Shown: positions 8,417-15,953 of the stretch, one piece after another | How positions within the stretch are numbered: the stretch's first letter is position 1 | Layout of the letters: every line of letters starts with the position of its first letter | Assembly: GCA_016285455.1 (NCBI GenBank) | Contig: JAEEQS010000001.1 | Span: forward strand, 124,001 to 188,000 | Origin: Bacteroidales bacterium | Lineage (GTDB): Bacteria > Bacteroidota > Bacteroidia > Bacteroidales > UBA932 | DNA length: 64,000 nucleotides | Direction of reading: 5' to 3' | Program-made: the position numbers and the translations under genes | The notes under the pieces: model-generated | What the model was told of the DNA's origin: nothing | Seen by the model: only the letters and a program-made list of their open reading frames with translations | Database searches by the model: none

Positions 8417-10267
8417 ATGGAAAATTGGAGGAAATACTCGCAGTTTATTGCTACGCAGGTTGCCCGCAGTATGGAAGAAAAGGCTGTTACGCAGAAGATG
8501 CTGGCAGACAGGATGGGGTGCAGCCAGCAGCACGTGTCTGCCCTTCTGAAGGGCGGGAGCAATCTTACGCTTGAGAGTATCAGCCGTCTGGAAGAGGCTC
8601 TGGGGATAGACATTGTAAAGTCTATGCTGAGCTTTGTGTACGGCTATGATTACAGGCCGGAAGAGAGGGCTTTTCTGAACGAGCCACCAGCTCCGGCATA
8701 TAAAAGGATGTCTGGGAGTCTGGACAAGACATATCCGATAGGCATACAGACTTTTGAGAGTATTATTGAACGCAACTGCTATTATGTAGATAAAACAAGG
8801 CTGGTTCATAAGCTTGCTAATTCAGGGAAATACTATTTTCTGAGCCGTCCCAGGAGATTTGGCAAGAGTCTATTGCTCTCTACGCTGGAAGCTTATTTCA
8901 ATGGCAGGAGAGATTTGTTCCGGAATCTGGCAATGGCGGAGCTTGAGAATGAGTGGGTTGAGTATCCGGTGCTGCATTTCGATTGGTCTGGACAATACTA
9001 TCTGAACCTGGAGAATCTGGAGGACACATTAAATCTCCAGCTAAGCCGAATGGAAGAGCTATTCTCAGTTAAGAAAAAGTCTGGTTCTTTGGCGTTAAGG
9101 TTCAGAGAGCTGATAGCTTCTGCATATCAGAAAACGGGGAAAGAAGTTGTTATACTCATCGATGAATATGATAAGCCTATTGTGGATAACTTGCAGGACT
9201 ATGCTCTTTTAGATTCCTTCAAGAAGATTCTGCAAGGTTTTTATGGAGCCATAAAGGCAGAAGATAGGTATGTGCGGTTTTGTATGCTTACAGGAGTGTC
9301 CAAGCTTGGAAAATTGAGCATTTTCAGCGCGCTGAACAATCTTCTGGATATTTCGATGAACTCGGAGTTTGCAGAAATTTGCGGCATCACGGAGGAGGAG
9401 CTGAGGCAGAATTTTGATAAGGAAATATCTGAGATGGCCACGGCTCTTTCAATGACAAAGGACGAGTGCTATGAGGAGTTCAAGAAAATGTATGACGGCT
9501 ATCATTTTTGCGCCGGAGCAAAGGGGATATATAATCCGTTCAGTGTGCTGAATGCATTGAGCGCCAAGAGATTTGCAAGCTACTGGTATGAAACGGGAAC
9601 TCCAACTTTTCTGGTTGAATACCTAAGAGACGGAAGATATAAACTGGATGACTTGGAGACCAGCGACATTTCAGAATCTGTCTTGACAGGAGTAAATTAT
9701 TATGAACCAGATCCGGTTACACTATTGTATCAAACCGGATACCTCACAATCAAGGATTATGACAGGCGTTTCAGGTCATATGTTTTAGATTACCCGAACG
9801 ATGAAGTCAGGAATGGTTTTCTGCAGGCATTGAGTCTGATATACACTCCTCTGATGGAAAACAAGGGAGACTTTTCTGTATTCCGCTTTGTAAAAGACAT
9901 AGAGGCAGGAGATGTGGAAAGCCTGATGAACAGGTTTGTGGCGTTCTTTGCGGATTCAGACTATCAGGTGCAGGGAGACTATGAGCTTTATTTCCAGAAC
10001 ACATTTGCCGTTATGCTGAAAATGATGGGTATGTACGTTCAGACAGAAAGGCATACATCCAACGGCAGAATAGACGTGGTGTTCAACACGGAGGGCTTTG
10101 TCTATATCATTGAGATCAAGCGCAATGCCTCTGCCGCCGAGGCTCTTGCCCAGATCAGGGATAAAGGTTACGACAAGCCTTACCTCGCATCGGGGAAGAA
10201 AATCTATACAATAGGGGTGAATTTCTCCACAGATACCAAGCGTATCGAGGAATGGATAATGGAATAA
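8417..10267 (+). CDS. XRE HTH - AAA-ATPase-like - PD-(D/E)XK nuclease fusion protein
   Basis: I start at the ATG at 8417 because the longer frame from 8381 runs through the promoter; this gives 616 residues. Residues about 20-65 are an XRE-family helix-turn-helix (TQKMLADRMGCSQQHVSALL). Residues about 100-400 are the AAA-ATPase_like domain (PF09820 type) with RPRRFGKS as the Walker A-like loop near 145 and VVILIDEYD as Walker B near 245. The C-terminus is the DUF1703 nuclease-like domain with IDVVF and EIK (Glu about 566), a PD-(D/E)XK core. Members are common, often multicopy, in Bacteroidales, and their role is unknown; mobile-element or defence links have been suggested. The HTH head is an extra relative to the commonest form. 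It sits between two DUF5106 paralogues, as if inserted. Confidence 0.85.
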   Translation: MENWRKYSQFIATQVARSMEEKAVTQKMLADRMGCSQQHVSALLKGGSNLTLESISRLEEALGIDIVKSMLSFVYGYDYRPEERAFLNEPPAPAYKRMSGSLDKTYPIGIQTFESIIERNCYYVDKTRLVHKLANSGKYYFLSRPRRFGKSLLLSTLEAYFNGRRDLFRNLAMAELENEWVEYPVLHFDWSGQYYLNLENLEDTLNLQLSRMEELFSVKKKSGSLALRFRELIASAYQKTGKEVVILIDEYDKPIVDNLQDYALLDSFKKILQGFYGAIKAEDRYVRFCMLTGVSKLGKLSIFSALNNLLDISMNSEFAEICGITEEELRQNFDKEISEMATALSMTKDECYEEFKKMYDGYHFCAGAKGIYNPFSVLNALSAKRFASYWYETGTPTFLVEYLRDGRYKLDDLETSDISESVLTGVNYYEPDPVTLLYQTGYLTIKDYDRRFRSYVLDYPNDEVRNGFLQALSLIYTPLMENKGDFSVFRFVKDIEAGDVESLMNRFVAFFADSDYQVQGDYELYFQNTFAVMLKMMGMYVQTERHTSNGRIDVVFNTEGFVYIIEIKRNASAAEALAQIRDKGYDKPYLASGKKIYTIGVNFSTDTKRIEEWIME

Positions 10268-10286
10268 CAGAAGGGGTTTTGAAGAT

Positions 10287-11312
10287 ATGAGAATAAGACG
10301 CTTCTTTTTTCTTTTTGCAATAGCCTCAGCGATTCTGCTTTGCGGCAGGCCTCTGTACGGGCAGATAGATACTGTGCAGTCTAAGATGAGCGCGGATTCT
10401 GCTGCAGCGGTACAGGCGGGGGCTGATTCATACGTTATGAGCTGCTGGGAAGGGTTTGATTATTCCAGATTCAACCATTTGGATATGGATGCCGAATCTG
10501 AGATCATATCCAATGCCGAGAGGCTTGAGAACAAGCTTGCGGTGTATTTCTGGGTGCTTAAGATGGCTTCAGACAGCGTGGCTCAGATATCGGTGAACAA
10601 ACTGATGGACAACGTGGCCGCCTCTTGCGGGAGAGGGGAGTATCGTACGGGCTATGACAAGGTTATGGAGGCTGCTGAGAGGTATTTCTATACTCCCGAT
10701 TCGCCTTATTACAGCGAGAAAAGGCTGCTGCTGTTTCTGAATCACAAGATTGGGCGCACGGATATTGATGAAATAGAAAGGGCCAGGAGCAAGTATCTGG
10801 TATATATGATTAGGCGCAATCCGGTGGGTTATGCGGCAGAAAACTTCGATTATTATGATGTGGACGGCAATCTCCAGGAGTTTTGGGATTTGTTCTGGAG
10901 GTACACAATACATATAACCAAGCCGGCTTGCAACGGTTCTGGTGACGGAACGGTAGAGTACAAGTATGAAAAGACTTTGGCAAGCAGTCCGGTGTTGGTG
11001 GTATTCTTTACTTCAGACTGCAGAGATTGCAGGAAGGGGATTAAAGCCTTGAAAGAGGCCGCTGTCATACAAGATCTTGTGAAAGATAAAAAGTTGAGAG
11101 TGTTGGCAATTTGCACGGAGGGGAACTTGTCTTCCGTTTCTTCTTTGATTCCAAAAGACTGGATTGCGGGGAGCGACAGGGGCTTTATTGCAAGGAATCG
11201 TCTGTATGTTATCAGGCATTCGCCGAGCGTGTACTTGATGGATGGGGAAGCAACAGTTCTGCTTAGGGACGCTTCGGTCTCCGAGGCCTTGGATTTCCTG
11301 CTTGAAAAATAA
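10287..11312 (+). CDS. DUF5106 / thioredoxin-like secreted protein (paralogue 2)
   Basis: This 341-residue paralogue of the gene at 7478 has a signal peptide (residues about 5-25, ending near LYGQ), a DUF5106 helical domain (about 80-190, with RYFYTPDSPYYSEKRLLLFL closely matching paralogue 1), and a C-terminal thioredoxin-like domain with C245-R-D-C248 and HSPSVY as the cis-Pro segment. It carries an extra 30-40 residue insertion between the two domains (about 200-230) that paralogue 1 lacks. It begins 19 bases after the AAA-nuclease gene, so it may be read from that promoter. A periplasmic redox function is inferred from the CxxC; the substrate is unknown. Confidence 0.75.
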   Translation: MRIRRFFFLFAIASAILLCGRPLYGQIDTVQSKMSADSAAAVQAGADSYVMSCWEGFDYSRFNHLDMDAESEIISNAERLENKLAVYFWVLKMASDSVAQISVNKLMDNVAASCGRGEYRTGYDKVMEAAERYFYTPDSPYYSEKRLLLFLNHKIGRTDIDEIERARSKYLVYMIRRNPVGYAAENFDYYDVDGNLQEFWDLFWRYTIHITKPACNGSGDGTVEYKYEKTLASSPVLVVFFTSDCRDCRKGIKALKEAAVIQDLVKDKKLRVLAICTEGNLSSVSSLIPKDWIAGSDRGFIARNRLYVIRHSPSVYLMDGEATVLLRDASVSEALDFLLEK

Positions 11313-11317
11313 ATTGC

Positions 11318-11325
11318 TATCTTTG
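11318..11325 (+). promoter_or_regulatory. -7 box (TATCTTTG) upstream of DUF3575/DUF3868 pair
   Basis: TATCTTTG matches the TAnnTTTG core and lies 36 bases before the ATG at 11362. The -33 element is not clear (only TTTCC at the right distance), so this is a moderate call. Confidence 0.4.
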
Positions 11326-11361
11326 AGATTCGAGAGAAATATTAGTTTAATTATAGTCAGT

Positions 11362-11955
11362 ATGAAGATCAAGACTATTTTCGCAGCAGTGCTGCTGATG
11401 CTTGTATGCTTTGGCAACCAAGCCAAGGCGCAGAAGGCAGCCATCAAGACAAATCTGCTCTATGACGCCACGGCCACTATCAATCTGGGTCTGGAATTCG
11501 GATTGGGAGAGAAGTGGACTATGGATTTGTCGGGTAATTTCAACCCGTTCCGTTTCCATGAAGGAAGACGCTGGAAGCATTTTATGGTTCAGCCTGAGCT
11601 CAGGTACTGGACTTGCGACCGCTTTGCAGGCAGTTTCTTTGCTGTTCACGCCCTTGGCGGAATGTACGACGTGGGAAACGTGGACTTCCTGAAGTTCAAG
11701 ATCCTGAACGCAGATTTCAAGAAAATGAAGAACAAGCGCTATGAAGGATGGACTGTGGGAGCCGGCATAGGCTGGGGCCACGACTGGATTCTTTCTCGCC
11801 ACTGGAATTTTGAGTTTGAGATAGCTGCCGGCTATATGTACACAAAGTACGACAAATATACGCCGGTAAATGCCCACACGCCTTATATGAAAGACTTTGA
11901 CCGCCATTTCTTTGGCCCTACAAAGCTGGCTTTGAGTTTGGTTTATGTATTTTAA
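11362..11955 (+). CDS. DUF3575 outer-membrane beta-barrel protein
   Basis: The start at 11362 follows the upstream gene and the promoter box and gives a signal peptide ending near NQAKAQ; an upstream in-frame ATG lies inside the preceding gene and is rejected. The 197-residue protein matches DUF3575: KAAIKTNLLYDATATINLGLEFG near the start, then alternating strands ending in an aromatic residue (LALSLVYVF), typical of an outer-membrane barrel. In Bacteroidales, DUF3575 genes usually stand directly upstream of DUF3868 genes at the head of fimbrial operons, and that order is kept here. It is probably a membrane platform protein for type V pili, by context. Confidence 0.8.
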   Translation: MKIKTIFAAVLLMLVCFGNQAKAQKAAIKTNLLYDATATINLGLEFGLGEKWTMDLSGNFNPFRFHEGRRWKHFMVQPELRYWTCDRFAGSFFAVHALGGMYDVGNVDFLKFKILNADFKKMKNKRYEGWTVGAGIGWGHDWILSRHWNFEFEIAAGYMYTKYDKYTPVNAHTPYMKDFDRHFFGPTKLALSLVYVF

Positions 11956-11961
11956 TCTGCG

Positions 11962-13434
11962 ATGAAAATGAAAAAGACGAGAAAATATATACTGATGGTT
12001 TCTGCGGCGCTTCTGGTTGCGGGAACTTCCTGGGGCCAGACTCCGGTTAACCGTACAAACGACGTTTTCACCGGCGGAGTGAGGACTAGCAACGTAACCA
12101 TGACTCCTACCTCCACAATGATGAAGGTGGATATGGATTTAGACTATTCTGCCGCTTCTGTAGACAAGACAGAGGGCTTGGACATTGTGCCTGTGCTCAC
12201 AGACGGAACTCACGTAAAGGAACTTCCTGCCATAGGACTGTATGGCGGAAGGCGTTACTGGAACCTCAAAAGAAACGACAGAAAGGCTTCCCGCGAGCTC
12301 AAGCTCTACAAGACAGGGCAAGAGCCGGCATCAGAGCATTATACTGCAAGCGTTCCTTACGAGGGATGGATGGACAACTGCCAGCTGCTTCTCCGCCAGA
12401 CAAGGCGCGGATGCTGCAACAGCACATTAAAGCAGGGCGTAAACACCCTTGCAGCCTACAAGAAAGAGGCGTTCAAGTTTGCACCGGAGCTGCTTTACGT
12501 ACAGCCTGTTGCAGAGGCCGTAAAGATGAGGAACGAGCAGGGAGAAGCCTATCTGTCATACGCTGTAGGCAAGAGTGCCGTAGTCAAGGACTTCAAAGAC
12601 AATGCTGCTGAAATCCAGAAGATCGTAGACCTTGTGAACCTTCTCAAGGATAATGCTTCTGAGTACAAGGTTAAGGGCATATCTCTCAAGGGCTTTGCTT
12701 CTCCAGACGGAAGTTATGCCGTTAACGAAAAGCTTGCAAAAGCTCGTACAGAGAGCCTGAAGGGCGTTGTAAAGAAGGCTCTGGCAGACAAGGAGATTCC
12801 GATTTCAACTTCCTATGTTGCAGAAGACTGGGACGGCGTGGCTAAATGGCTGGAGAATTCTTCTCTGGACAAGAAAGACGAGATTCTTGATATCGTGAAC
12901 TCAGACCTCAAGCCGGATGCAAAGGACAAGAAGATAGCTTCTGCATATCCTGCTATCTACAAGCAGATCAAGAACGAATGCTATCCTGCTCTCAGGCGCG
13001 CAAGCTACGTTGTAGATTACGAGGTTGTGCCTTACGTAGATGTTGACCAGATAAAGAACAAGATAAATACTAATCCTAAGGATTTGAGTCTGAACGAGTT
13101 CTTTATGGCAGCAAACTCCTGCCAGACCGGAAGCCCTGAGTTCATCTCCATTATGGAAAAGGCTCTGGAGCAGTTCCCTTCTAACGAGATTGCAAAGGTC
13201 AATGCCGCAAATGCAGCAATGAGCGCTGGCAATCTCCAAAGGGCCGGAGAGCTGCTTTCCAAGATCAGCGATGGCGGACTTGGCCAGCAGGCTCAGTATT
13301 TCACTTACGCCAAGGCCGTGTACGAGGCTCTGAGCGGCAACTATGCAAAGGCCGCGCAGATGTTCACCACGGTTAAGGACAAGATTCCTCAGGCCGCTGC
13401 AGCTCTAACTCAGCTTGCAAAGGCAAAACAATAA
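11962..13434 (+). CDS. DUF3868 / OmpA-like protein with C-terminal repeats
   Basis: The 490-residue protein has a signal peptide (cleavage near SWGQ, residue about 25), an N-terminal DUF3868 beta domain (about 30-150) with a CCN motif, and an OmpA-like region (about 230-290) containing ISLKGFASPDGSYAVNEKLAKARTESLK, the expected peptidoglycan-binding pattern. The last 110 residues are helical and TPR-like. It begins seven bases after the DUF3575 gene, forming a two-gene operon closed by a hairpin. In related loci this pair leads into FimB/Mfa2 and Mfa1 genes; here those fimbrial genes lie 5.6 kb upstream instead. It probably anchors a pilus or envelope assembly to peptidoglycan. Confidence 0.75.
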   Translation: MKMKKTRKYILMVSAALLVAGTSWGQTPVNRTNDVFTGGVRTSNVTMTPTSTMMKVDMDLDYSAASVDKTEGLDIVPVLTDGTHVKELPAIGLYGGRRYWNLKRNDRKASRELKLYKTGQEPASEHYTASVPYEGWMDNCQLLLRQTRRGCCNSTLKQGVNTLAAYKKEAFKFAPELLYVQPVAEAVKMRNEQGEAYLSYAVGKSAVVKDFKDNAAEIQKIVDLVNLLKDNASEYKVKGISLKGFASPDGSYAVNEKLAKARTESLKGVVKKALADKEIPISTSYVAEDWDGVAKWLENSSLDKKDEILDIVNSDLKPDAKDKKIASAYPAIYKQIKNECYPALRRASYVVDYEVVPYVDVDQIKNKINTNPKDLSLNEFFMAANSCQTGSPEFISIMEKALEQFPSNEIAKVNAANAAMSAGNLQRAGELLSKISDGGLGQQAQYFTYAKAVYEALSGNYAKAAQMFTTVKDKIPQAAAALTQLAKAKQ

Positions 13435-13478
13435 GAGACTGCCGGTTAAGTTGCTGAATTATAGCGAAATAGCCAAAT

Positions 13479-13510
13479 ATACCCCCGCCTACAATACGGG
13501 GGTATGTTTA
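13479..13510 (+). terminator. Terminator after DUF3868 gene
   Basis: A perfect 9-bp stem, ATACCCCCG (13479-13487) with CGGGGGTAT (13497-13505), closes a 9-base loop and is followed by GTTTATG. The weak T-tract makes it less strong than the fimbrial terminator. The rest of 13435-13597 shows nothing else. Confidence 0.65.
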
Positions 13511-13597
13511 TGTAATATACAGATACACAGGAATATAAGCGGCAGGATAAAAACTCATCAATATGTCAGCAGATTTTCTTAAATTGGCACTTTAATT

Positions 13598-15286
13598 ATG
13601 GGCAACCGGAGAAGGACATTCTGGAAGAAAGCAGGACGCAGTGCCTGGATTTGTGCAGTGGTGTGGGCTGCGCTAACGGGAGTGTTGTATCTGACAGTCA
13701 AGGAGTACGGTCTTTACACTAAGCTTGCTGTTTCTCCCGATGGTCCTCAGGCCGATTCGATTGCTGTATCCGTTGCCCATAGGCTAAATTCCTCCCATCT
13801 TGCAAAGGGTGGCGCTATAAGTGCTATGGAGGGAGACTATTCATCCCTGCTGGCAAAGAGCATCGCTGAATCAAAAGGGAGGGTGAACCGGGTTTTGAAT
13901 TCCTTTGATCCAGATTCCAGCCTTCTGGCAATGAAGAAACTGTGCGTGTGGGCCAGGGGCAATGAAATCAGGATCGGTTATTTTTCATACGATTCCCTTG
14001 CTACTGAGAGAACCTTTGGCTTTTACAAAGGCCAGTGTGAGGGAATGCTGCCAAAGGGATTTTCCCTGAGTGAAGTAAAAGGAAATTCTTTTTGGGATAA
14101 GCTTTTTTTGGGTGAGTGGGCAGGAACATTTCCCTGGAGGACTAGCGTTATTGCACTGGTTGTTCTTTTTCTTGTGTGGCTTTTGATATGTGCCGTTTCT
14201 GGAATATTTTTCAGGAAGAAGAAGCAGTTCCGTAATCTGGATGAGGTTTCTGATCTTTTGTTAGGGGTGGTGGAAGAAGTGCCGCCTTTCAAGGAAAAAT
14301 ATTCCAATGCTCTCAGGTGGAAGGCACAGGCTGAGAAGATTGCTGAGGCAATCAGGACTCAAGCTGGTTCTTCCGGTTCTCTGGTTAACATTCTAGGAAT
14401 GGATGAGTTGGCTCTGTACCGTTTCAGGCGGGCGGGATGCCTTTCGGCCATTTCTGGAGGCAAAGAGGTGAATGTGATTGAGGCAGACAAGACTCTGGAT
14501 GCTTTGTCTACGGCATATCTCTATCCGGATATTTCAAGGCTTAAGAAGAATAATTCCGGCAATATTCTGGTTATGGTTCATCCTCCGCTATCCAGTTGCA
14601 GCGTTCCTGCTGCATATCTGGAAAATGCGGTCCTGAATGTTCTGGTCAGCAATTCTTCTTCCGGCTGGACGGAGGCTCACAAGGCTCTTTGCTCCAGCAT
14701 ACCGTCTTGCAAGCTGGTTCTGACGGGAATGGAGAGTGGAGCATCTGGTGTAAAGATTGATGCAAAGCGTGTAAAGAATTACCTTCCGTCTGAAAAGCGT
14801 TGGAGGTACATTGTTCTGCTTTCTGAATGCAGCAATGATTCTCTAAGGGAGAAAACCTGCCGCAGTCTCTGGGAATCTGCTTTTGGACAAGAGCCTGGTA
14901 ATGAAGAAGATGCTCTTGCTGTGGAAGTGTCTGCCTTAAATGTGGAATACAAGGTGGCCGCTTTCCGTAAGGGTAGCCGCATTCTTCTTCAGAATCTTGA
15001 TTTTTCTCCGGATGACGCGGATGCCGTAATTATGCTCAAGGCCGGATGCAGGGTGGAAAAGAATTTCTTCAGCGATATTTCCGCGGCTCTGAGCGCAGGG
15101 CAGGATGCCGTCCAGTGCCGCTTGAAGGACAAGGGCTATACCAGCCGTCCAAGCCATAGGGCAATGCTCAGGTCTGTTCGCAGAGGCAAAGGATGCCCGC
15201 TTCTTAAATACGGATTTGCCATTGCAAGAAAAAAATCTGAATATTTCTCCGATTATCTGAACAATACAATCGTCAACTTTTCGTAA
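13598..15286 (+). CDS. Two-helix inner-membrane protein of unknown function (Wzz-like topology, GT2-like tail)
   Basis: The 562-residue protein has one membrane helix near residues 14-34, a periplasmic part of about 150 residues, and a second helix near 190-212 followed by a basic FFRKKKQF. This is the layout of Wzz/BY-kinase-like chain-length proteins, but the cytoplasmic domain has no P-loop GK[ST]. Near residues 365-410 the pattern KLVLTGMESGASGVKIDAKRVKNYL faintly recalls a kinase-type nucleotide fold. The C-terminal 90 residues resemble a degenerate GT2 segment: DADAVIMLKAGCRVEKNFF, then AALSAGQDAVQ, echoing the 'LDADn.v.p.f' and 'aGydvvqg' pattern, with a Lys instead of the first catalytic Asp. 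No polysaccharide genes adjoin it. I do not recognise the family. Confidence 0.55.
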   Translation: MGNRRRTFWKKAGRSAWICAVVWAALTGVLYLTVKEYGLYTKLAVSPDGPQADSIAVSVAHRLNSSHLAKGGAISAMEGDYSSLLAKSIAESKGRVNRVLNSFDPDSSLLAMKKLCVWARGNEIRIGYFSYDSLATERTFGFYKGQCEGMLPKGFSLSEVKGNSFWDKLFLGEWAGTFPWRTSVIALVVLFLVWLLICAVSGIFFRKKKQFRNLDEVSDLLLGVVEEVPPFKEKYSNALRWKAQAEKIAEAIRTQAGSSGSLVNILGMDELALYRFRRAGCLSAISGGKEVNVIEADKTLDALSTAYLYPDISRLKKNNSGNILVMVHPPLSSCSVPAAYLENAVLNVLVSNSSSGWTEAHKALCSSIPSCKLVLTGMESGASGVKIDAKRVKNYLPSEKRWRYIVLLSECSNDSLREKTCRSLWESAFGQEPGNEEDALAVEVSALNVEYKVAAFRKGSRILLQNLDFSPDDADAVIMLKAGCRVEKNFFSDISAALSAGQDAVQCRLKDKGYTSRPSHRAMLRSVRRGKGCPLLKYGFAIARKKSEYFSDYLNNTIVNFS

Positions 15287-15298
15287 ATTCGCCATTGT

Positions 15299-15952
15299 AT
15301 GGAAAACAAAGACTATAATACAACAAGGCCTAAACTTCTGATGCCGGAATATGGCCGCCACGTGCAGGATATGATTGAGTATGTGGTGAACATACCAGAC
15401 AAGGCAAAGCGCAACGAGCAGATTCAGGCTGTGGTTTCCGTAATGGGGACTCTGAATCCCCAGTTGAGGGATGTGGTGGATTTCCGCCACAAGCTGTGGG
15501 ATCACGTTCAGATTATTTCAGACTTCAAGATAGACATAGATTCTCCTTATCCTCTGCCGTCTAGGGAGAGCGTTAGCACAAAGCCGGATCCCGTGCCTTT
15601 GAAGCAGGACAAAATAAGGGCAAGTTGCTACGGCCGCAACATCCAGAATATGATAGACCTGATTGCAGACAGGCCGGATGACGAGGTCAAGAAGCATATG
15701 ATAAAGGTTATTGCTTCCTATATGAAGCAGCAGTATCTGATCTGGAACAAAGATTCTGTGGCTGAGGAGACAATATTTGAAGATATAAAGAAACTTTCCG
15801 GAGGCCGGCTGGTTGTGCCGGAAGACGTTCACATAGGAGGAGGAATGGCAGACGCTTCAACCCGCAAGCCTCATATACCTGGAAATCCGCAGCAGTCTAG
15901 GCCTCAGCACAATGGCAAGAAGCAGAAGAACAAGAAGTGGAAGAAGAATTGA
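15299..15952 (+). CDS. DUF4290 family protein
   Basis: The 217-residue protein matches DUF4290: the opening LLMPEYGRHVQDMIEYVVNIPDKAKRNEQ and the later repeat-like YGRNIQNMIDLIADRPDDEVKKHMIK, with a basic low-complexity tail (KKQKNKKWKKN). DUF4290 genes are found across Bacteroidota next to ftsK, as here, where ftsK begins two bases after the stop. There is no signal peptide or membrane helix, so it is cytoplasmic. The Lys-rich tail may bind nucleic acid. The function is unknown. A weak -7-like box (TAAATTCG, 15284-15291) lies seven bases upstream of the start. Confidence 0.8.
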   Translation: MENKDYNTTRPKLLMPEYGRHVQDMIEYVVNIPDKAKRNEQIQAVVSVMGTLNPQLRDVVDFRHKLWDHVQIISDFKIDIDSPYPLPSRESVSTKPDPVPLKQDKIRASCYGRNIQNMIDLIADRPDDEVKKHMIKVIASYMKQQYLIWNKDSVAEETIFEDIKKLSGGRLVVPEDVHIGGGMADASTRKPHIPGNPQQSRPQHNGKKQKNKKWKKN

Positions 15953-15953
15953 T

